Of a DNA stretch of 64,000 bases, positions 56,210 to 64,000 are shown piece by piece. The notes beneath the pieces were generated by a model. It worked only from the letters and a program-made list of their open reading frames with translations, was not told the DNA's origin and did no database searches. The stretch is from positions 7,440,001-7,504,000 of the forward strand of contig NC_135124.1 in assembly GCF_050908995.1 (NCBI RefSeq), in the 5' to 3' direction. A program made the translations under genes and the position numbers. Source of the stretch: Andrena cerasifolii. Lineage: Eukaryota > Arthropoda > Insecta > Hymenoptera > Andrenidae. Each line of letters begins with the position of its first letter. Within the stretch, counting starts at the first letter, position 1.

Positions 56210-58878
56210 AATATAACAAAATCACCATGTAACAATAATTTAGACTTCCCTATGTCTAAGAAACACCTTCACCTGCGAACGGTGAAACGGATACCAAAGA
56301 TACTGTTACAGTCAACTTCAAAGTCGTCTGACACTCTATTTATGCATAACTGCCTGCCTCTCGAAAACCATTTGCAGGTTGATGGGGAAGCTTAGAGTTC
56401 GATGGATTGTTACCCCGAACAACGCACAGGATCCCGTGATTGGCCTCAGCCATCATTCTCTAATCTCTAAGCTCCGTACATACGGATAACATCTGTATTC
56501 GGTCGCAGCGTCCATTCAGCCACGAGATTAACGTAGTATACACACTTGTTATCGGGCTATCGCTTCCGAGACGATCAGATAAAAGCATCGAGGGCCGCCA
56601 GATACAAATTGCTAGGAGAACCTTAACCACGAGTCCAGCTACGCTCTTCCCCGACGCTTGCATTAAGTCTCCATTGTGATTCCGTGTTGGCAGAGTCTCG
56701 GTTACTTACGTGGTAAAAATTTGCTGGCTTCGAGGTCTTCTTTGCATAGGGAAGAAGTTTGTCATACGGGGAGGATCGATTGTAAACGTTTCGAGGTCGA
56801 CAACGATCGTAGGTGTTGCTGCTGGAAGATTGAGGTTTAATATTGTTGGTAGGTGATCTTTGAGCACATCGTGTGGATGGAGTGTTTATTTAACACGAGG
56901 AGATAGAAATAAAATAAATTCTAAATATTTGGGTATGGATTTGTAGCCTAGGGAATCTTCCTTCTGTCATGAGCTAGGTAATAATCCTGAGATACAGGAC
57001 TCTTTTCCGATGGCAGATATCCTGCCCTTTGTCCTAGTTTCCGTTGCTTCTCACGCGATCACGAATGTTGTGCTTTTAACTAAACTGGCGTTTTTTAAAA
57101 CACTCATCCAATGTTCGAGGCAGCGTAACGCTGAGCAACGTGGAAGAAATCATTGCCCGATTCAAATTAGCCGGAACTAACGAGCAGATGGAATGCGCAC
57201 CCGCGGATCGAAAGAAAACGAAAAAGGGCGGATGGCTGATGCATCATCTCGGTCTGGCTGTATTTGAAGAACGATCAATCGGGCCCGGCGACTACCGTCG
57301 TTATTCTTTAATTAGGCCAGGGAGCATGCCGCCGAATCGAAGGCTAACGATCGGATCCATCGATCAGAGGGTCCGTTTTAACGTCATTAATGTCACAGCG
57401 GAGCGACGCAAGCGCGAAAACGAAAAACATGCACCTGGGGAATGAGATAATCGGTTCAACGACTATCACAACATCGTCCTTCGACACGCGAACTATGGCG
57501 ACTGATCAAGAAGTTGCCTGGGAAGAATTAGGGCCTTTTCACGTGGCACGCTTCCATCGCTGGCGATTGCTATTTGGGACCTGTTCAGCCATCTTGTACA
57601 TCTGTTTTTGTGTTTCTCTTGTCAACACTGTTTCTGGCAACGCTTGGAGTGGCGCAAGCCTGGTCACAGACTCATCGAATGCGATGGAGCAATTACTAAG
57701 CAGTGACCAAAGGCATCTTTCCAAACTATTCAGTCGCACTGACTCTGTGAACACTTACTCCCATTCTCTGCGCCTAAACAATACTCCCCTGATGCAATCA
57801 GTCGCGATTCTCGCGACCCTCGCAGCCTGCAAAGAATGAACCCCCTCTCCATTCGACGTTCAAATTGCACCACCTAGGGAAGCCGAAGGTCACGCTACCA
57901 CGTCCGTAAGCGTCGGTGCCCTCGGCCAAGACTTTCCCAGAGGCGTGTCGCGTCGTTAACCGTCACCGCGACGCGACAGAGCTCCTAAAGTTCGGCTGGA
58001 ATTCGACGGCAAGGAATTCGGTCCGATTGAATCGAATGTCTAGGCCCTTTCCGATGGAGACACTCGAACGTCCCTTCCCCTCCCCTCGTGCTCGCCGTGG
58101 ATGGGCTCAGACAACCATCCATTCGAAGGCATCTCATACCATCAGCATCCCAGCCAACCCATTTCCCATTCCTCGAGAACCGTGCTGTACATTTCCCAGA
58201 CGTGCCCCTAGCCGGCAGTCAAATGCCAATACGGCACTTATCCTCCGTCTGAAGTCTTCCCCTTTGCCCGGGGAAACCCCCTCGCCCTCTGCCACCACCC
58301 TGCCCACCGCCCCCCACACCACCGAAAGCTTTTAAACCATTACGGTGAATGACGCATCGTGGATCGTGTCCCGTGGAATTCTCTCGCGTATATTCAACGT
58401 GTGTCTTCGGTAGTACTTCGACAGTATTTATGGAGATGGATGTGTCGCGATGGGAGGCGAGACCGTTTCATCGGCAGCCGTTGATGCCGGATTTGGCTGG
58501 GTCGATGGCGATTTACGTGCTATCCAGGAATTCAGGGCAACCGGTAAACGGTAGGGGTGATTCTTGGATTCACTCGTTAACCGGCCTGCGGACCTGTATA
58601 GCGGCAGTACTCCGTATTGAAATGGACTAACTTTTCCTTGCGGAAAAACATCCACTTCCAGGTCAGGTAATAGGTTTTCAGGATTGTTGTAAAAACAGAA
58701 ACTGGGGTTCACTCCTGTAAACGCAATATTTCGAGATTTACGCCATTTAGAATTTTGCTATGATGGCCACAATTTTGATATCGGCACCTTTGAAAAACTC
58801 CTAAATTATCAGTTTTACGTTTAATACGCGTAACTACTTAGTGGCTGTTTTTTGCATTCCTTGTAGGTTTCAAATCGT
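56210..58878. other. CpG-rich island with unassigned frames
   Basis: The region 57100-58640 is GC-rich with three consecutive plus-strand frames: 57140-57445 (101 codons), 57390-57839 (149 codons, with one hydrophobic stretch LLFGTCSAILYICFCVSL about 60-78 residues in) and 57916-58335 (139 codons, Pro/Ser/Arg-rich). I recognise none. The hydrophobic stretch could be a transmembrane segment of an exon, but chance is equally possible. Confidence 0.3.
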
Positions 58879-59000
58879 CATTTTTTCTAAAATATTCAGA
58901 CAAAAATGGAGAAATATAGGAAAAAGTGTTGTATTATAACATTTTTTCTAAAATATTTAGACTAAAATGGAGAAATATAGGAAAAAGTGTTGTATTATAA
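58879..59000 (+). repeat. 61-bp tandem duplication
   Basis: 58879-58939 is repeated at 58940-59000 with two differences (GACAAAAAT versus GACTAAAAT, and one C/T). A recent local duplication. Confidence 0.95.
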
Positions 59001-62000
59001 CATTATTTTTATTATTTATTTAATATTTACATAATATTTTAAAAAATATAGAATGTTAAAAACATGTAGTCATAAAAATAGTCATAGATCGTTTCGGTTT
59101 ATATATGTCTAGGTTAGATACGAGTTAGGGTCACTTGATCAACACCGATTCACAAAATTCACCATAGCTCTGTCAGTTTTAACTATACGACAAAGAAATT
59201 TCGAGGGTATATGTAGAAAAGAATGAGGATTCTAATTATGCGTTTTATGCAAAAAAAATGAATTCTTAAATAAATTCATAAATACGATTGCTTGCGGGAA
59301 AGTAATGGATTAATTCTGTTTTGAATTCTGGTGAAGTGAGAAGCGCGTAGAAAACTGTTCACTTGTCACAAAAATTGCTTTTTTGCATCTTAACGTGTCC
59401 CGCGAAGCTATTTCCGACGGGATTGAAATATTTGCATGAATATCGATTGATCGGAAGGATTTCATAAAGTTCTGGACTTTTCAATTTCATCTTCATCGAG
59501 ATTGATGAATTCCTCGCAGAGCCGAATGGATCCGTTTTAAAACGGATCAATTCCGTGTGACCGTCGATATAACTGGCCCCGCGTATCGTAATACCGCATT
59601 TGCATTCCAATATTTTAGACGGTTTTCGAGCCATTTCCAGGAAATGGAATCCATGCGTCTCGAGAAACCGCCGCCCCCAAATATTTGCCATTTATCTCGT
59701 GCATCGGCAGTGTTTCGAGTCATGTTTATGAAGATGGATTGCACCGTGAAATCCATTCAGGCGCAGTTATTCATTTATCGTATATCCGATTTTTCTTACA
59801 GATATCAGAATGATTTCCCATTTTGTATCTTTTGCACGGGTTTGATAAGCGCGTGTACTGGTACCCGACGAATTATTTGATGCGTTAATATTTAAGACTA
59901 ATATGTATTTTTTATCTCAACACCTCGAGCCTCTAGAAATAGATTTTAAATCCTGTATTTTACACTAATCTCAATAACAAACTACCCCGAAGTGCGAATC
60001 TCACTGCTCACAGACCCAACGCGAGATTCTGCTCGTACTAAAATAGAAATGTACGTACATGCTGCTCTCGAATTACAAACGATTCGATAGATCAAATTGA
60101 TGGCTCACCTACTGCACAAATAATGTATATCCACTTCTCGTGAAATTGTGCATTTTTAATGATAAAGTACCCATGCATCTTTAAAACTCTTATTCTCGAA
60201 AACACTAAAAGTGGGTATACAATATTTCTGCAGTGAGCCACCGCAATGTTCCACAACGAAGCTTCGATAGAACAACAAACTACCCCAATCCCAACCACTA
60301 TATTTCCAAGTACAACTTACTATATCGCCAACTTGTTGATAAAACTTATCAAGTCCTCATTTTTTACAAAAACTCTCCTCTAATTCCTTCAAAATCCACC
60401 TTTACTCCTCATATACTCTGCAATTTCGATCCTCACAATAGAAACCACCCCCTCCCCACGATGTAGACGATTAAATCCTGCGCGTACTCAAACTTACTCA
60501 CATAGGAATGTGAAGCGAAGGAAATGAGGAACTGAACAACACGCGATCAAAATTGGTATAAAAAGCGTCGGTCGCTGGCAAAACTCGACACCCCGAGGGC
60601 CAGCCTGTGAGCATTGGTTAATGTTCTCAGCGTGTGCCTTGGCATCGCCCTTAGGTAAATGAAAAGAGGGTGTTCCCGCGACATTGTTTTACCGCAACCC
60701 AACATTTCCAGGGCGCGGTTCTGAGCTAACAAAGCGACGCCCAGGCGGAACCGGTCCCCGCTGAAGGATATTAATATCCTCCTCGATAAATCAATCGTCC
60801 AGTGTCGTTCTCGTTAGGTTGTAAATTGCACGTATAGGTAACGGGCCTGGCGCAAAAATAATGGTGCCATAATTTGAAATGCGCGCTGGTCGTTTTAATT
60901 TCCCGTTCGTTAGCCGAAACCCGTTTATCGCGGTGCTCATTATGCTTTCGCGCATTTTATTTCGGGTCGCGATATTACTGCGCACCTTTAACATAATTCA
61001 CCGCGCATCGTTTGGTCTATAAAAATTTGAAGAATAACTTTTGTCTGCAATTGGTGCGATAGTAACCTTAATCTGTCTTATTTTCTATGTCCTACTGACT
61101 ATTACCTTCTTTCTGTTTACTACCCTCCCTTATATATAAATCGTATTTAATATATCTTAATCTGATATCCTAATATCTAAATCTTCCTACCTGCCTCCCT
61201 TCTTGCTCCTCCTATTTCGATTCCTATTTTAATCTACCTGTTCTGCATCATCCCTTATCCCCACTCTTCTCTCCTACCTCCTGCTTTCCAGCACCCCCGT
61301 CAAATTTTCCCCCGTTCCACTACCGTCTTCCCCAAAAGTACACAACATACGAAATATAAAAATGTATGAAAAGTAGAAATTATTTTATATAGAATCATTT
61401 TTCGAGCTGCATTACTTACTCACTTTCTTAGCTCAATTTCATTGTAAACTGTCTGCACCCCACTTGAATTAAAGGCTCCTTCATTAGCCCGTTCTGACTC
61501 ACGAAGAATATATACTGGCTCGCATTCTTCGAAAGATGGATAGTCTTTAAAACTTTCGTCGATGCTTGGAAGCTACGTGAATGTTTCACCCCTTTAGACA
61601 TTTCCGAGCAGGAAGTGGGTGTTGAAGATTTAGTTTCCACCCTTCGCGAGCAATGTGGGGAGAAGGATTTTTAAGTACTCTGCCCTCTCAAGGCTCGCGA
61701 GCCATCGACGGAAACCCACAGGAAAGTGGAAATCGACCGTGGGGAATCAGACAATTTCCTTTCCCGCCGAGCAACCCCCTCGACGAAAGTTGCCAGTCGG
61801 CTTTAAGAACGACTCCGGGCTCTGTATTTAACCACAATGCTGAACCGCTGTCCAATTCAAGAATATGGAGACTGTGTCGTCTGACTTTACATTGGGAATG
61901 GGCAGGAAGCCTTAAGGAATCTCGAATTTTGTAAACTCGAGCCCCGTGTAAAATTGCGGATCGTAGGTGGAAATCGTATTCACGTAGAAATTGAGAACGG

Positions 62001-64000
62001 ATATGGAAATATGGGAGGAACGAAAATATCGGGTTAAGAGTGAGTTTGAGTAAATAGGAAAATTGAGATAACTAGGAGAATTCAGTTTTTTTTTCTTCAA
62101 TTTTGCGCTTAATTTCTTTGATGAATAAAAAATTCAGCTTCGTTTGTACGACCGTAATTAGGTAAAAATTCTGATAGGTGAACGTTTAGAAATTCTATCA
62201 AAGAATTTCTATTTTTAATAAGGATTTCCTGAGCTGGTTGGGGTAATTTTATAAAAATAATTAGGACGTGATGCCGGACTGTTTTAAATTACCTGATTAA
62301 ATTCTCGTTCAAGAGTGTGCTCAGAAGAAGAATTTTTTATCGAGATTCGAGTTTGTTTGGGGCTGAAGGAATTTTTCAGTATTCTCGGGGGATGATTTTT
62401 AGAGACCGTTAATGTTATTCAAAGGATAAAGAAATGAGAGAAAAGTCTCTAATAAAGGCGGATTTACACGGCACTCTTACAGAGAAGCAACCTTTTTTCA
62501 TTTTCTTCTTCACTCTAAGTAAGAGTATTAGATTATTACTTCGTTGCCTTTGAAGATATTATCCCGGCTTCAAAGGACTCAGAAACAATTTCACGTGAAA
62601 TATTTTCATATTAAAATAGTGTCTCCGAGGACTTTGTTTCTTTTTATCCACGAGCAATCTACTATACGGAAACGAGGGGCACTTTATTTTCTGGTCCGAT
62701 AGAGAATGCAGTTTAGTTCTACAATTCCATCGCTATTGAATTAAATTCCTTTCCTGTTAAGCCTGGGAATTTAACGGAGATGTCTGTCGCGAAGGAATCT
62801 CCCTGCACCACCAGCTCGTTTCGCGAATGAAATACCTAAAACGAATCGCGTCACGTACTTATATGCACATACTACGGGGTGAATAAGATTTCATCTATTT
62901 CTACAGTATTCTCATCGTTATAAAAGCTGATAGCCCAGAATCTTAATAAATTACCTGTATAATCTGTACACGGCACCAGAGCTGATTAACGAAGGACAAT
63001 AATTCGTAAAAAAATATTGATTCAAAAATACTTTTCGATTTTATCCGAATATGAAAACTGAAATTCGCAAATTATATACATCAGACAGATTTCCTTTTTT
63101 TATCGATATAGGCAAGTACTTTTCTCTGTAAATTAAGCAAATCTAGTTTGCAAAAAATGTGTTTATGATTGGACTTGATATAAGTTAAATATTCTAAATT
63201 TTTCATTTGAATGAAGTGAATAAATTTCACGATATTTATTGCCCTTCCGGGCGCATTATTTTGCACATAATTAATTAATTACAACCAGACGCAAATAAAC
63301 AGGATATTACAGCTATTTCTGCGCCGCACTGCAAGCAGAACAGTGACGAAGATGATTTAAAACAAACTCGAATAGGTTATCCACAAAAGCATTATCAAAC
63401 CCGTCCCAAATTTAAATTCCACTATCCAATCCATAAAAATCGCCAAGGACTCTCGATCTTACGAGATTTAATAACAGTGTGTGTACTTGTTCTACGAGCT
63501 ACCAAGTAACGATGCTAATCGCACTAACAATCAGGCACGCGGTTCTTTGCCACGATTCCGCCCGATAAATTTTACAATACATTCCCATGTACACGCCTGG
63601 ACGTGCATCGAACGTAATCACGGCACTTATTACAGAAAAAAAAGTGGGGCACATTAACGTTCCCCCCCCAGTTGCTCCCATTCTCCCCCATCGAAGCCGT
63701 ATTAATTCCGAGCGGCTATTATTCCCTGAAAATCAGTCGAGGCACTCCTCTGTGGCCCTTAATTGTCGCGCGCCGGCGCATTGTCCTTCCCCTTGTTATT
63801 GCCATTTTTCTTCCAATTGCTTCGCGCACAATGCCACTATGAAACGGTTGAATGCCGCACTGGGTCGTTCGAACGCGATCCCGATCCAGCAGTTGCGCGT
63901 CCCTCCACCCCTCACCGCCCACGTTCCAAACCCTCCCTCTGACTTTTCTCGTGCCTGCCCTCTCTTTCTCTCTCATAGAAATCCAGCACACGTATCGGCC
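59001..64000. other. no recognised gene
   Basis: AT-rich DNA with scattered GC-rich patches (59530-59720, 60540-60960, 63700-64000). A pyrimidine-biased stretch runs 61080-61330. A TATA-like GGTATAAAAAGC occurs at 60555 without a supporting start or frame. No transposon ends, RNA genes or domain-bearing frames. Confidence 0.4.

Noticed and set aside
60555..60566. TATA-like GGTATAAAAAGC as a promoter
   Set aside because: No initiator-like motif about 30 bases downstream and no gene follows.
1..64000. CRISPR arrays, operons, ribosome binding sites or bacterial genes
   Set aside because: No regularly spaced identical repeats and no bacterial gene organisation; the tRNAs and transposons are eukaryotic.

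Overview
This is a eukaryotic nuclear window, most likely from an insect and plausibly a hymenopteran. The evidence is three intact eukaryotic tRNA genes with internal A/B boxes and oligo-T stops, decayed cut-and-paste transposons (Tc1, hAT, TTAA-flanked, Harbinger-like), a Helitron-like end, a non-LTR retrotransposon remnant, and AT-rich DNA broken by CpG-rich islands. The order is inferred from this style only; no gene fixes the species.

I recognise no intact protein-coding host gene in the 64 kb. Open frames are short (206 codons at most), lie mostly in GC-rich islands and carry no domain I can name. The window therefore reads as intergenic DNA or a very large intron. Short exons of a spliced gene could be hidden here and cannot be excluded without alignment.

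Layout. 0-3.6 kb: unremarkable, with one single-ended TTAAGGGG motif. 3.66-4.15 kb: a mariner-like inverted-repeat element holding a nested TTAA/CCCT MITE, followed by a purine-rich low-complexity tract. 7.1-10.15 kb: the busiest segment, with two tRNA-Asp(GTC) genes in a roughly 0.5 kb direct duplication, a frameshifted ORF1-type retroelement remnant between them, an inverted repeat bracketing part of it, and a near-perfect palindrome at the end. 11.9-12.83 kb: a Harbinger-like MITE (TTA duplication), then a foldback element built on 40-bp subrepeats. 13.76-18.47 kb: two hAT MITEs with perfect 8-bp target duplications, a TTAA-flanked MITE and tRNA-Gly(GCC). 19.5-27.05 kb: a large TTAA element, a small foldback, a long-inverted-repeat element with a GC-rich insert, a Tc1 transposase C-terminus with its right terminal repeat, and another foldback. 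31.2 kb: a compact Helitron-like element. 42.57-43.27 kb: a long-TIR element with an 8-bp duplication. 45.1 kb: a third short hAT MITE. 47-48.3 kb: a stretch with recurring TAATTA-type motifs. 48.4-49.6 kb: a nested-hairpin inverted-repeat element next to a divergent tandem array. 52.7 and 55.6 kb: two more inverted-repeat elements. The rest is unique-looking DNA.

The only genes likely to function are the three tRNAs. The rest of the recognisable content is a layered record of DNA transposon activity, much of it visible through intact target-site duplications. I see no sign of a novel multi-gene system. The most unusual items are the foldback with palindromic 40-bp subrepeats, the nested-hairpin element with its tandem array, and a recurrent TTAAGGGG-ended repeat family.
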